Position numbers and translations under genes: made by a program. DNA of 64,000 nt, from the NCBI GenBank assembly GCA_039105265.1, contig JAPFFF010000013.1, positions 682,001 through 746,000 on the forward strand, read 5' to 3'. Every line of letters begins with the position of its first letter. The stretch's first letter is position 1. Below the pieces are notes generated by a model. It saw nothing but the letters and a program-made list of their open reading frames with translations. It did not search any database and was not told the DNA's origin. Below are positions 9,595-19,213 of this stretch, one piece after another. The DNA is from Tritrichomonas musculus. Its lineage: Eukaryota; Parabasalia; Tritrichomonadida; Tritrichomonadidae.

Positions 9595-11094
9595 TTATTC
9601 CTCGCGGATTGTCCCAAAGAATTCAAGAGCTGAAAAAATGAAAGAATTGTTTCCAGCTGTGTTAGTGCCTGTTTGCTGGATTCGGAGGTACTGGAAGTAT
9701 TCATTCTCTGATTTGCCTTCGCGAACTTCAAATGTATTCGAGTATCCTTTCCCATCGAGGCTTTCGTCGTTTGTTCGCGCATCAAGTCGCGTCCAGCTTT
9801 CTCCGTCATTTGAGCCATCAAGGCGCCAGCTCTGTGGATGCCAGTGGCCAGCCCCACCCCAGTTGCTGGATCTAATTGAATAGAAAGAAGGCTTCACTTT
9901 TCTGTCCTTGAAATCAACAGTCAGCCACGAGTTGGCTGTGTCGCTGGATTGAAAGCATCCATACGTGTCCCTGAAATTAACAACATTCTTGGACTGACGA
10001 TAAGAATCACTATTATAAGCTTGTGATGATGTGATGTTGATGATTCCGCTGTCAAGGACGCTTGCTGGGTTTCCGTTGCCAAGTTTGGCGATTATTCCAT
10101 TGAATCGGTTGTTCGCATTGCTGTCGTATTCAACGGTCGTGTACTTGTGCCTGTCTGTGATTGCATATCTGTTCCGATTCAGAGACTTTCGCTCTTCCTC
10201 GGTCTTCGTTTTTGCAACAACGTCTCTGCGCGTGAAGAAGCACTTTTTCAGGATCCTCCACAGTTCACTCGTCATCTCTGATGCTTCAATCTTTTCTATC
10301 GCCTCGTTGAACTTCACCTCACTCAGCGAGCAAAAGTCAACAAGTTCATAAAATAAAACTTTTTCTGATATGTCATATTTTTCTTTATGTTCAAATACTT
10401 TTTCAATAAATTCAAAAAGTGAATCTTCACTTCTCAATTTCAGGCCATCGTCGCGTAGAATTGCGTGAAGAATTGGAAGAGGAAGACGATAAAGCTTTTC
10501 TGGATCAATCGAGTAAAAGTGGCTCGAAATGAATTTAACTAGCTGATCGTTGTCACATGAAAAGCCGAATGGAATTGTTTCTGAGATACTAAAATTTTGG
10601 AAATGTTGCATGTACTGAAGATGCTGAATGCAGTCATCAATATTCGTTTCTTCTGGCAAAATGGGGAAAAGTTCGTTAATTTTGTCAACGATTTCTTGAT
10701 TCCCAAGGAAATGTGATATTATTCGAAGTTTTTGACTCTCATCGAAATTAATGTCAACACTTTCACCAAGAGTTATTGATCGAAGTTTTTCAAGGATTCC
10801 GCTGTTGATTTCTATGTTTAAATTTATTCTTTCTTGGTCAACTTCGTCAATTCGAAGTATGCTGCTCGTTGGATCTGAATAATGAAGGGATGAAACACGA
10901 GGTGAAATAAATTCCGCTAAAAATCGATGCATTTTTATACCATATTGTCCTACGAGAAATAAAAATTCGTCGTCGTTTAATTTAATTTCATCTAGATTAT
11001 TTGAATTCAAAATTGAAATCGTTGTATTATCACTGGAATTGAAAACAATGTTTTTCAAGCCGGATGCTGAAATGGAGAATGCTTTCTTACTCAT
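9595..11094 (-). CDS. BTB-like protein with C-terminal F5/8 type C (discoidin) domain, copy 1
   Basis: About 499 residues from the preferred Met (MSKKAF, 11094); the upstream in-frame Met at 11118 adds only a low-complexity leader. Residues ~1-110 look like a BTB/POZ-type fold typical of trichomonad paralogues (LNDDEFLFLVGQYGIKMHRFLAEFISP). Residues ~170-300 are BACK-like helices. Residues ~335-498 are a discoidin domain (NNRFNGIIAKLG, SWLTVDFKDRKVKPSFYSIR, PQSWRLDGSNDGESW, FQYLRIQQTG, SALEFFG). BTB domains dimerise and can link to Cullin-3; discoidin domains bind glycans or lipids. No signal peptide is visible, so an intracellular role is likelier than a surface one. The near-identical paralogue lies at 14335-15834. 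Confidence 0.8.
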   Translation of the reverse strand: MSKKAFSISASGLKNIVFNSSDNTTISILNSNNLDEIKLNDDEFLFLVGQYGIKMHRFLAEFISPRVSSLHYSDPTSSILRIDEVDQERINLNIEINSGILEKLRSITLGESVDINFDESQKLRIISHFLGNQEIVDKINELFPILPEETNIDDCIQHLQYMQHFQNFSISETIPFGFSCDNDQLVKFISSHFYSIDPEKLYRLPLPILHAILRDDGLKLRSEDSLFEFIEKVFEHKEKYDISEKVLFYELVDFCSLSEVKFNEAIEKIEASEMTSELWRILKKCFFTRRDVVAKTKTEEERKSLNRNRYAITDRHKYTTVEYDSNANNRFNGIIAKLGNGNPASVLDSGIINITSSQAYNSDSYRQSKNVVNFRDTYGCFQSSDTANSWLTVDFKDRKVKPSFYSIRSSNWGGAGHWHPQSWRLDGSNDGESWTRLDARTNDESLDGKGYSNTFEVREGKSENEYFQYLRIQQTGTNTAGNNSFIFSALEFFGTIREE

Positions 11095-11256
11095 TTTGTA
11101 AAAAAATAATAAAATCAAAATTTTGAATTCTTAAATGGTCATATTATTTTAAAGATATGGCAAATATGAAATTTCCTTAAACTAATATGCTTGATTTAAA
11201 TATTTTATATAATAATGCTAATTTTTCCATTCTATCAAAAACTTTATTTTCATTCA

Positions 11257-11950
11257 GTTTTTATAAACTGTGATCATTTATCTGATGGAAAACCAGATCC
11301 ATTCCTTATCTGCCATGAATGGTACACACGCGGACCAAACATCCACAAATATCTCCAAGAATTCAACCGCAAAGTTCTCAGCAAATATGACATCGCAACA
11401 GTCGGAGAATGCCAACAACTTACATCCGACATTGCATCTGATTATTCAGCCGATGATCGTCACGAATTAAACATGGCTTTCCAATTCGAAATCCACAAAC
11501 AACTCGACAACAACATGGGCGACAAGTGGACAAAGAGGGAATGGGAACTCTCCGAATACAAGAGACTCCAAACAAAGTGGCAAAAGGCTCTTTATGGCAA
11601 ATGCTGGAATCCAGTCTACTTGATGAATCACAATCAACCACGTCCTGTTTCACGATGGACAAACGACTCACCATAATGGCGCGTTAAGGCAGCACAGATG
11701 CTTGGAACAATGAACCACACCTTGTTCGGAACACCATTCGTCTATCAATGCGAAAAACTCGGTATGACAAACGTTGCATTCCCATCCGTTGAAGAATATC
11801 GTGGTGTTGAAATCCACAACTACTAGAAGCACAATGTTGTCACTTGCAAGAGATCAGCTGAAGAAGCAATGGAAAGAATTCACTCAATGGCCCGTGATAA
11901 TGCAAGAACACCAATGCAATGGAACAAATCTGACAATGCCGGAGCAAAAA
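11257..11950 (+). pseudogene. GH13 alpha-glucosidase / oligo-1,6-glucosidase relic
   Basis: The translation matches the middle of bacterial-type GH13 oligo-1,6-glucosidases: GPNIHKYLQEFNRKVLSKYD, a VGECQQLTSD stretch, NHNQPRPVSRWTND, then KAAQMLGTMNHTLFGTPFVY, GMTNVAFPSVEEYRGVE and ARDNARTPMQW. In-frame stops after SRWTNDSP and after VEIHNY, the lack of both gene ends, and NHNQPR instead of the usual NHDQPR show a non-functional fragment. It is more GC-rich than its surroundings. Trichomonads are known to carry bacterial-type carbohydrate enzymes, so an ancestor acquired by lateral transfer is plausible but unproven here. It lies only in duplication copy 1. Confidence 0.75.
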
Positions 11951-12415
11951 AAGATTTGAACATAAAATTACTATCAGCAAACCATGAAATTTCAATTAAA
12001 AGTTCCTCAATGGACCCAAAAATCCTCTCAAACTTCATCCAAATGGTCATCTGGAGGTATTCGTAGATATTCATTGAGATACATTAGAAATAAAAACAAT
12101 CAAAATTACTTGTGTCAAAAAATTAAGAGAAAATTCATTCTTGATTAATTCATTTCTCTGATGATCAAAATGTTAATAAAAGCCTTTCTTTTATAAAACT
12201 AAACCTTTATTTTACAATCAAAAGTGATACTCATTGAAAATTATTAATATGTACTTTTCAACACATTTATCATTTATCAAAGCTGAATAAAGATAATCGC
12301 ATAATCATCAAAGTTGATTTATTTCTTTTTAAAAACAACAAAACATTTAAAACATTTGCTTGACCTGTTTTTATTATTATTAAAAGTCATTTTAATTATT
12401 TTATTAAAAATCAAA
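11951..12415. other. Non-coding part of the segmental duplication
   Basis: AT-rich sequence shared with 16029-16500. No gene is supported. Confidence 0.5.
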
Positions 12416-13354
12416 TTAAAAATCATATGGTTCAATTTTTTCTTTGTTTTGTTTCACAAATTTTTCAACATCTATAAGTTCATTTTCTGTCAATTTGATC
12501 AAATCGTAATGATTTTTGGCCAAACTATCAACAATAGATTTGAAGCTTGGTCTGTCATTTGGCTCAAAGTTCCAGCAATCGTTGATCAACTGTTTAGCAT
12601 ATGTCGTGAACGACGAAGGAATTTCTGCCTTTTTATCCTCTCAAGATGTCGAAAAGTTTGATTTTTGGTAGTTCACCATTTGATAATATGTAAAACAGAA
12701 CAACACCAAATGAGTAAACATCAACTTTTTCGTTGTATTCTTCTTCCTCATTTATAACTTCAGGTGCCATAAATTTTTGGGTACCGATTCCTTAGGTCTT
12801 TGCTTGTTCTTCAGCGCTCATCAATTTGGCAACTCCGAAGTCGGCTATTTTGATTGTTCCATCAGTTGCGATTAGGATGTTTGTTGGCTTTAAATCACGG
12901 TAGATTATTTTTTTGTAATGAATATATTTCATTCCTTCAGCAATTTGATAAATTGAAAGGACAATTTTTTCGTTTGACAATGATCGTTCTTTAGTGTTTC
13001 AAGGTTGCTTGGACAATATTCAAGAAGAATACATGGTGGATATTTGGTACTATTCATCAATATTCCAAAAGTTTTGATAATATTTGGGGGCTGAAGATGA
13101 TTAATGATTTCATATTCATTTATTAATTTTTTAATGTTTTCATAATTTAATTTCGCCATGCTTATTTCTTTTAATGCATAGTATTGGCGCATAAAAACTT
13201 TATAAACTCTTCCTCCTCCTCCAGAACCAATTTCAGAGACTTTTTCGAGATTTGATAAATCATCATCTCCAAGAAATTTTATTTCATCAGTATGTGGTTG
13301 TTTCATTTTTAAATTCATGTTTTCTTCTTTAAGTCTATTGAAAGCTTCGCTCAA
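12416..13354 (-). pseudogene. Protein kinase pseudogene
   Basis: A complete kinase-like gene in broken frames. The N-lobe starts at 13354 with a coiled N-terminus, a Gly-loop (EIGSGGGGRVYKV) and the Lys strand (YYALKEI). The catalytic loop IIYRDLKPTNIL and IADFGVAKL follow in another frame from 12980. The activation segment and C-lobe (FMAPEVI, DVYSFGVVLFYIL, INDCWNFEPNDRPSF) run to a stop at 12416-12418. At least one frame change near 12950, an in-frame stop after AEEQAKT and another frame change near 12660 break it. YRDLK replaces the usual HRDLK. The domain resembles the TKL-like/Mos-like kinases expanded in trichomonads. The foldback MITE at 13350 sits exactly at its 5' end. Confidence 0.8.
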
Positions 13355-13510
13355 AAAGTAGGTCGTATAAACTCGTAATTTCTTTCAATGAAACCACTTT
13401 TTGAATAAAAATAACAAGCAAAAAAATGTCAATAACTTTTTATGAGAAAAAAGTTATTCAAAAAGTGTTAATTGAAAGGAATTCGAGTTTATTCGGACCT
13501 ACTTTTTGAG
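13350..13510. mobile_element. Foldback MITE with CTCAAAAAGTAGG ends
   Basis: A 161-bp element with long imperfect inverted arms. The left arm is CTCAAAAAGTAGGTCGTATA... and the right arm ends ...ATTCGGACCTACTTTTTGAG, separated by a short loop. A second partial copy of the left arm (CTCAAAAAGTAGGTCGTATA) follows at 13516-13545 after CAAAG. No transposase is present, so it is non-autonomous. Hairpins ending CACTTTTTGAG near 59.3 kb may be relatives. Confidence 0.7.
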
Positions 13511-13659
13511 CAAAGCTCAAAAAGTAGGTCGTATAAACTCGTAAATTTTGGAAATTTGAAAACTTCAACTTTTTAAATTCATATTCAAGAATTTCAAAGA
13601 TTTATTCAATCAAATATAAATAAATCTCAGAAAAAAAAAAAAAAAAAGAATAGAGTCAA

Positions 13660-14060
13660 ATTTTTTTAAACACAAAAACTCTTAGTATAATTGGTTTTGA
13701 TTTTATATGGGTATATATATAATTTAATATAATATATAATAGTTATTCTATCTAAAATATCTTTAATCTTTATTTATGTTATTGAGATAAAAATGATTTA
13801 TTCTAAATTAATGCATTTTCAAAAAGTTTTTTCTCTCAATTGTTTCTTATCAAATTTGATTTAAGGTTTATAATTTTACAAATTTTTCTTGATTGATTAA
13901 TATTCTTACATGTTTAACTATTAATATGAATCTATAAAACAATTATTCATACAATATTTAAAACTAATTTATGTATGCAATAAAATAATAATCTTGCTAG
14001 AATGCAATAAAATAATAATCAAGCATAACTTAACATAACTCTAATATAAAACTGGTAGTT
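13660..14060 (+). repeat. Dispersed repeat C, copy 1
   Basis: About 400 bp similar in direct orientation to 54415-54840. Shared words include AGTATAATTGGTTTTGATTT, AATATAATATATAATAGTT and TCTATCTAAAATATCT, and both end with an AATAAAA.T.GGTAGTT-type stretch. No coding potential and no obvious terminal repeats. Family unknown. Confidence 0.6.
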
Positions 14061-14246
14061 AATCATCAGCATTGTTTAACGTAACTTTTTTCAAATTCAA
14101 AAATTTTGACGTGAATAAATTATTTATGTACAGTAAGGATTTTTTTCATATATTAAAGATAAAAAGCCGCTTTTCATTAATTATTGCTGATATTGATCAA
14201 TGAACTATGAAAATGATGCTAACCTTTACTTTTTTACTTCCGAAGT

Positions 14247-16500
14247 TATCGTTTTATCGATACAGGTTATTCAATTTGAAGAGAGAGAAAAAATGAAATA
14301 AAAGTCAATATTTATTTAGAGATGGAGTAAAAAGTTATTGCTCGCGGATTGTCCCAAAGAATTCAAGAGCTGAAAAAATGAAAGAATTGTTTCCAGCTGT
14401 GTTAGTGCCTGTTTGCTGGATTCGGAGGTACTGGAAGTATTCATTCTCTGATTTGCCTTCGCGAACTTCAAATGTATTCGAGTATCCTTTCCCATCGAGG
14501 CTTTTGTCGTTTGTTCGTGAATCAAGTCGCGTCCAGCTTTCTCCGTCATTTGAGCCATCAAGGCGCCAGCTCTGTGGATGGTGGTAGCCAGCCCCACTCC
14601 AGCTGTTGGATCTAATTGAATAGAAAGAAGGCTTCACTTTTCTGTCCTTGAAATCAACAGTCAGCCACGAGTTGGCTGTGTCGCTGGATTGAAAGCATCC
14701 ATCCGTGTCACTGAAATTAACAACATTCTTGAACTGATTACTAGGATGACTACTATAAGCTTGTGATGATGTGATGTTGATGATTCCGCTGTCAAGGACG
14801 CTTGCTGGGTTTCCGTTGCCAAGTTTGGCGATTATTCCATTGAATCGGTTGTTCGCATTGCTGTCGTATTCAACGGTCGTGTACTTGTGCCTGTCAGTGA
14901 TTGCATATCTGTTCCGATTCAGAGACTTTCGCTCTTCCTCGGTCTTCGTTTTTGCAACAACGTCTCTGCGCGTGAAGAAGCACTTTTTCAGGATCCTCCA
15001 CAGTTCACTCGTCATCTCTGATGCTTCAATCTTTTCTATCGCCTCGTTGAACTTCACCTCACTCAGCGAGCAAAAGTCAACAAGTTCATAAAATAAAACT
15101 TTTTCTGATATGTCATATTTTTCTTTATGTTCAAATACTTTTTCAATAAATTCAAAAAGTGAATCTTCACTTCTCAATTTCAGGCCATCGTCGCGTAGAA
15201 TTGCGTGAAGAATTGGAAGAGGAAGACGATAAAGTTTTTCTGGATCAATCGAGTAAAAGTGGCTCGAAATGAATTTAACTAGCTGATCGTTGTCATATGA
15301 AAAGCCGAATGGAATTGTTTCTGAGATATTAAATTTTTGGAAATGTTGCATGTACTGAAGATGCTGAATGCAGTCATCAATATTCGTTTCTTCTGGCAAA
15401 ATGGGGAAAAGTTCGTTAATTTTGTCAACGATTTCTTGATTCCCAAGGAAATGTGATATTATTCGAAGTTTTTGACTATCATCGAAATTAATGTCAACAC
15501 TTTCACCAAGAGTTATTAATCGAAGTTTTTCAAGGATTCCGCTGTCGATTTCTATGTTTAAATTTATTCTTTCTTGGTCAACTTCGTCAATTCTAAGTAT
15601 GCTGCTCGTTGGATCTGAATAATGAAGGGATGAAACACGAGGTGAAATAAATTCGGCTAAAAATCGATGCATTTTTATACCATATTGTCCTACGAGAAAT
15701 AAAAATTCGTCGTCGTTTAATTTAATTTCATCTAGATTATTTGAATTCAAAATTGAAATCGTTGTATTATCACTGGAATTGAAAACAATGTTTTTCAAGC
15801 CGGATGCTGAAATGGTGAATGCTTTCTTACTCATTTTGTAAAAAAATAATAAAATCAAAATTTTGAATTCTTAAATGGTCATATTATCAAAAAGATATGG
15901 CAAACATGAAATTTCCTTAAACTAATATGCTTGATTTAAATATTTTATATAGTAATGCTAATCTTTTCCATTCTATCAAAATCATTATTTTCATTCAGTT
16001 TTTATAAACTGTGATCATTTATCTGATGGAGCAAAAAAAGATTTGAACATAAAATTACTATCAACAAACCATGAAATTTCAATTAAAAGTCCCTCAATGG
16101 ACCCAAAAATCCTCTCAAACTTCATCCAAATGGTCATCTGGAGGTATTCGTAGATATTCATTGAGATACATTAGAAATAAAAACAATCAAAATTACTTGT
16201 GTCAAAAAATTAAGAGAAAATTCATTCTTGATTAATTCATTTCTCTGATGATCAAAATGTTAATAAAAGCCTTTCTTTTATAGAACTAAACCTTTATTTT
16301 ACAATCAAACATGATACTCATTGAAAATTATTAATATGTACTTTTCAACACATTTATATATATCATTTATCAAAGCTGAATAAAGATAATCGAATAATCA
16401 TCAAAGTTGATTTATTTCTTTTTATAAAAAAAAAAACAAAACATTTAAAACATTTGCTTGACCTGTTTTTATTATTATTAAAAGTCATTTTAATTATTAA
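14247..16500 (+). repeat. Segmental duplication, copy 2
   Basis: Matches 9508-12400 across the BTB/F5-8C gene and flanks in the same orientation, so the pair is a direct tandem duplication with ~1.8 kb between copies. It lacks the ~655 bp GH13 relic; the joining point carries a GGA found at both edges in copy 1, which fits a deletion by microhomology. The high identity suggests a recent event. Confidence 0.85.
14335..15834 (-). CDS. BTB-like protein with C-terminal F5/8 type C (discoidin) domain, copy 2
   Basis: Paralogue of the 9595-11094 gene with the same length and layout: BTB-like N-terminus, BACK-like helices, linker, discoidin domain. The frame is intact. By eye there are about 24 residue differences from copy 1. 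Roughly two thirds lie in the discoidin domain and 13 are packed into two short stretches: YSSHPSNQFKNVVNFSDTDG versus YNSDSYRQSKNVVNFRDTYG, and NSWSGAGYHHPQ versus SNWGGAGHWHPQ. The rest of the protein is almost unchanged. These positions are probably surface loops, so the copies may differ in ligand. MSKKAF at 15834 is the preferred start. Confidence 0.8.
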   Translation of the reverse strand: MSKKAFTISASGLKNIVFNSSDNTTISILNSNNLDEIKLNDDEFLFLVGQYGIKMHRFLAEFISPRVSSLHYSDPTSSILRIDEVDQERINLNIEIDSGILEKLRLITLGESVDINFDDSQKLRIISHFLGNQEIVDKINELFPILPEETNIDDCIQHLQYMQHFQKFNISETIPFGFSYDNDQLVKFISSHFYSIDPEKLYRLPLPILHAILRDDGLKLRSEDSLFEFIEKVFEHKEKYDISEKVLFYELVDFCSLSEVKFNEAIEKIEASEMTSELWRILKKCFFTRRDVVAKTKTEEERKSLNRNRYAITDRHKYTTVEYDSNANNRFNGIIAKLGNGNPASVLDSGIINITSSQAYSSHPSNQFKNVVNFSDTDGCFQSSDTANSWLTVDFKDRKVKPSFYSIRSNSWSGAGYHHPQSWRLDGSNDGESWTRLDSRTNDKSLDGKGYSNTFEVREGKSENEYFQYLRIQQTGTNTAGNNSFIFSALEFFGTIREQ

Positions 16501-16771
16501 TTTTAACTATTAATTAATTAAAAAAATTATTCGTTGAACACCCCTAAAAATATGTTTTTATTTTTCAGTTGTCATTGAATTTTTTGAATAGAAATAATTG
16601 AAAAAATAATAATAATCAAATATTCTTTTTTATCATAATACTCTTTAGTTTTAATTATTTATATACGAAATTTATTATTTTTTTATGAATGGAATGTTAT
16701 CCCATTTCAATTTGAGAATTGGCTGTTTAAAGTTTTGATCATTAATCAAAAACTGTTTTTAAATTTGCAAA
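16501..16771. other. AT-rich intergenic region
   Basis: No feature recognised beyond homopolymer runs. Confidence 0.5.
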
Positions 16772-16966
16772 TTATGATTTTTCCAGATCTGGTTTAATAT
16801 ATTTTCCTTCTATATATATTAAATCAAGCTTATATAATGCATTTGAATTATATTTTCCAGCAACCAGATCTTGTTTAATATTTTCTTTGCGTGAATAGAA
16901 TAAACCAAGAGTTACTGTGCTACTGGATGATTTTGATCTGAGGCAAGTTATAAATAATGTAATCAT
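16772..16966 (-). pseudogene. Possible Sel1-repeat gene fragment
   Basis: A 64-residue frame whose C-terminal half (ALYKLDLIYIEGKYIKPDLEKS) resembles one Sel1 unit of the trichomonad type. The stop falls in the middle of the expected repeat and nothing similar continues on either side. A short decayed piece of a Sel1/kinase gene is the best guess. Confidence 0.35.
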
Positions 16967-17119
16967 TTGTTTAATTTTTTACATACAATCTTTTTGAATG
17001 ATTTTTTATCGTTTTTAGTTTTTTTTTTTTTTTTTTGAATGGAAAAAAAAAAAATCACAAAAAGAACCAAAATCTCGGTAAACTAATATAAATATACTAT
17101 ATAAATAAGAAAATTTAGT

Positions 17120-19213
17120 TTATTCTTTATCCATTCTATTTTGATATTCATGCAATTCTTGCAAATCTGTTTTCATGCCAAATTCCTCAAGTGCATAAAT
17201 ATCATTTTTCAAGATGTTTGTAATTTCCTCGAATGTAGGACGTTCCTCTGGAATCTGATGCCAGCATCTCTCTATCAGATTCCAATAATAATCTGGCATT
17301 CTTTTTGGCCTTTCAAATCGTCTGCCATTCAATATGTGGTCAATAAAACTCGGTACTCCCATCCGTTTGGTGTTTTTAAATATCGGAGTTCTTGAAAACA
17401 TCAGATAAAGAATGATTGCATATGAATAAACGTCAGATTTAGTTGTAATCTCTTCCTTGTTGATAATTTCTGGTGATACAAAAATAGTCACTTTACGAGG
17501 ATGATTAACTAATTCAAGATCTGAATGAAATATAGTTGGTCCAAAACAATTTATCAGTGGTTCAAAATTGTCATCCAACAAGATATTATCCATTGTTAAG
17601 TTTTGATGAATGATTCCTAATTTGTGAACTTTCTTCATAATACAAGCAATACCAAATATAATTTTACTACGAACTGTTGGATTCATGTTTGGAGTTCCAT
17701 TTCCGTTCCTCCGCAAGTAATCATTGGTGGCATTATCCAAGGATCCGTTCTTCATGTAATCTTTAATAATCATGAAAGGATATTTCCATTCTTTATTTCC
17801 TAAACTGTTCATTTTAGCTAGAATTTGGTCACTGTACCAATTTATCTTAAGAATGCCCGGGATTCCAATGTTTGATAATGCATACTCAATAAATATGCCG
17901 ATAACATTTTGGGATGATTTAATTACAATTTCTTTTCCTGTATTTTTTTCTTTTGCTTTATAAATATTATAATTATAATTTCGACCAATATTTCGACCAA
18001 TTTCATAATCATCAAGCTTAAATATTTTGTTTCTAAGCTGAATAGGACATCGATCAGGAAGCTGTTTCTTAAGCTTAAAACATGCATCAAAGGCATTTTT
18101 ATTAACTTCAACTGTGGAAGGAATACTGCTTGGATCAAATAAGAAACAACCATAAAATGCATATACTTCAATGGATTCAAATGAATCGTGAAATATTACT
18201 TTTTCCAACGAGACGCATCCACCAAATGTGCCAGTTTGAATACATGTAACTTTCGGAGGAATCTTTATCTCGGTCAATGAAGAACACAAATAAAAAGCAT
18301 ATGAGTCAATATTAGATACAGATGAAGGAAGAGATATTTTTTCTAATGAAGAACATCCAGCAAATGCAAACGATTCAATTTTATTAATTGATTCGGGAAG
18401 TGTTATGTGCTTCAATGACGAGCATCCACCAAAAAGTGAATATTCAATTGTTCTAACGAATGAAGGTATTGTCACTTCTTCTAATGATGAACAATTGAAA
18501 AAAGCACTTGATTTAATTTTGATCACTGAAGAAGGAATTTTTATTTCTTTCAATGAAGAACATCCATTGAAAGTTCCTTCTTCAATTGTAGTAATCGAGC
18601 AAGGAATCGTTATTGTTACTAATGATGAACATTTTTTGAAAGCATTTCTTTCAATTGAGGTTACAGAAGAAGGAATCACGATTTCTCTCAATGATGAACA
18701 TCCACTAAAAGTATCTCTTTTAATTGAAGTAATCGAAGAAAGGATCGTTATTTTTTTAAGTGATGAACAACTTTTAAAAGCACATTCTTCAATTGATGTT
18801 ACAAAAGAAGGAATTGTTATTTGTCGCACTTTTTTACATTTTGCAAACTTATCAATTCCAATGATTTCATTGTCAAGTAAAAATTGTAAAACATCTTGGT
18901 TGTTTTTACCTTTTTTAAATGCTTTCTGTACATTAATAACACCTGTTTTACCTTGCAGAATCTCAAGAAGATCAACATAATCATACTTGCATGAAATATA
19001 GAACAACTCTTCATTCCCAATGTTGCTGATTTCTTCTGCTGAAAATGAATAGAAATTATGAAACTTAAATGATAAACAAAATCTTTTATTTTCATCGATT
19101 CTGTAACACATGTAGTCAGCAATCTCGTTGTGATGACGCTTGACAGATTCAGCAAAACAAGATTCATAATTATTTTCGTCTTCTTGGCCGTCTGCAAGGT
19201 CATCTTCAATCAT
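17120..19213 (-). CDS. BspA-like LRR protein with C-terminal pseudokinase domain
   Basis: This 697-residue frame begins with the tail of a DUF3447/ankyrin-like region (residues ~1-130: YESCFAESVKRHHNEIADYM, LFYISCKYDYVDLLEIL). LRR_5 repeats of ~23 residues follow (~130-385; IPSSVTSIE..AF..CSSL). The kinase-like domain spans ~400-675 (YEIGRNIGRNYNYNIYKAKE, EIVIKSS, DVYSYAIILYLMFS, ERCWHQIPEERPTFEEI). The catalytic loop reads IIHQNLTMDNILL, lacking the HRD Asp, and the DFG site reads NCFGP, so it should be catalytically dead. The N-terminal half of the DUF3447 region is in another frame at 19206-19805. Original gene span is 19805-17120. LRR-kinase fusions of this kind occur in trichomonads; ligand and partners are unknown. 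Confidence 0.75.
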   Translation of the reverse strand: MIEDDLADGQEDENNYESCFAESVKRHHNEIADYMCYRIDENKRFCLSFKFHNFYSFSAEEISNIGNEELFYISCKYDYVDLLEILQGKTGVINVQKAFKKGKNNQDVLQFLLDNEIIGIDKFAKCKKVRQITIPSFVTSIEECAFKSCSSLKKITILSSITSIKRDTFSGCSSLREIVIPSSVTSIERNAFKKCSSLVTITIPCSITTIEEGTFNGCSSLKEIKIPSSVIKIKSSAFFNCSSLEEVTIPSFVRTIEYSLFGGCSSLKHITLPESINKIESFAFAGCSSLEKISLPSSVSNIDSYAFYLCSSLTEIKIPPKVTCIQTGTFGGCVSLEKVIFHDSFESIEVYAFYGCFLFDPSSIPSTVEVNKNAFDACFKLKKQLPDRCPIQLRNKIFKLDDYEIGRNIGRNYNYNIYKAKEKNTGKEIVIKSSQNVIGIFIEYALSNIGIPGILKINWYSDQILAKMNSLGNKEWKYPFMIIKDYMKNGSLDNATNDYLRRNGNGTPNMNPTVRSKIIFGIACIMKKVHKLGIIHQNLTMDNILLDDNFEPLINCFGPTIFHSDLELVNHPRKVTIFVSPEIINKEEITTKSDVYSYAIILYLMFSRTPIFKNTKRMGVPSFIDHILNGRRFERPKRMPDYYWNLIERCWHQIPEERPTFEEITNILKNDIYALEEFGMKTDLQELHEYQNRMDKE

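Larger units (their letters stand above)
9508..12400 (+). repeat. Segmental duplication, copy 1
   Basis: From about 9508 the sequence matches 14247 onwards, with only scattered differences through the whole BTB/F5-8C gene, its upstream region, and a trailing non-coding part to ~12400 (matching ~16500). This copy carries an extra ~655 bp (about 11290-11944) holding the GH13 relic. That segment is absent from copy 2, whose sequence joins at a GGA shared by both edges. Confidence 0.85.

Noticed and set aside
18405-18980. 191-codon plus-strand frame opposite the LRR gene
   Set aside because: It is the antisense shadow of the repetitive LRR coding sequence; the minus strand has the recognisable protein.
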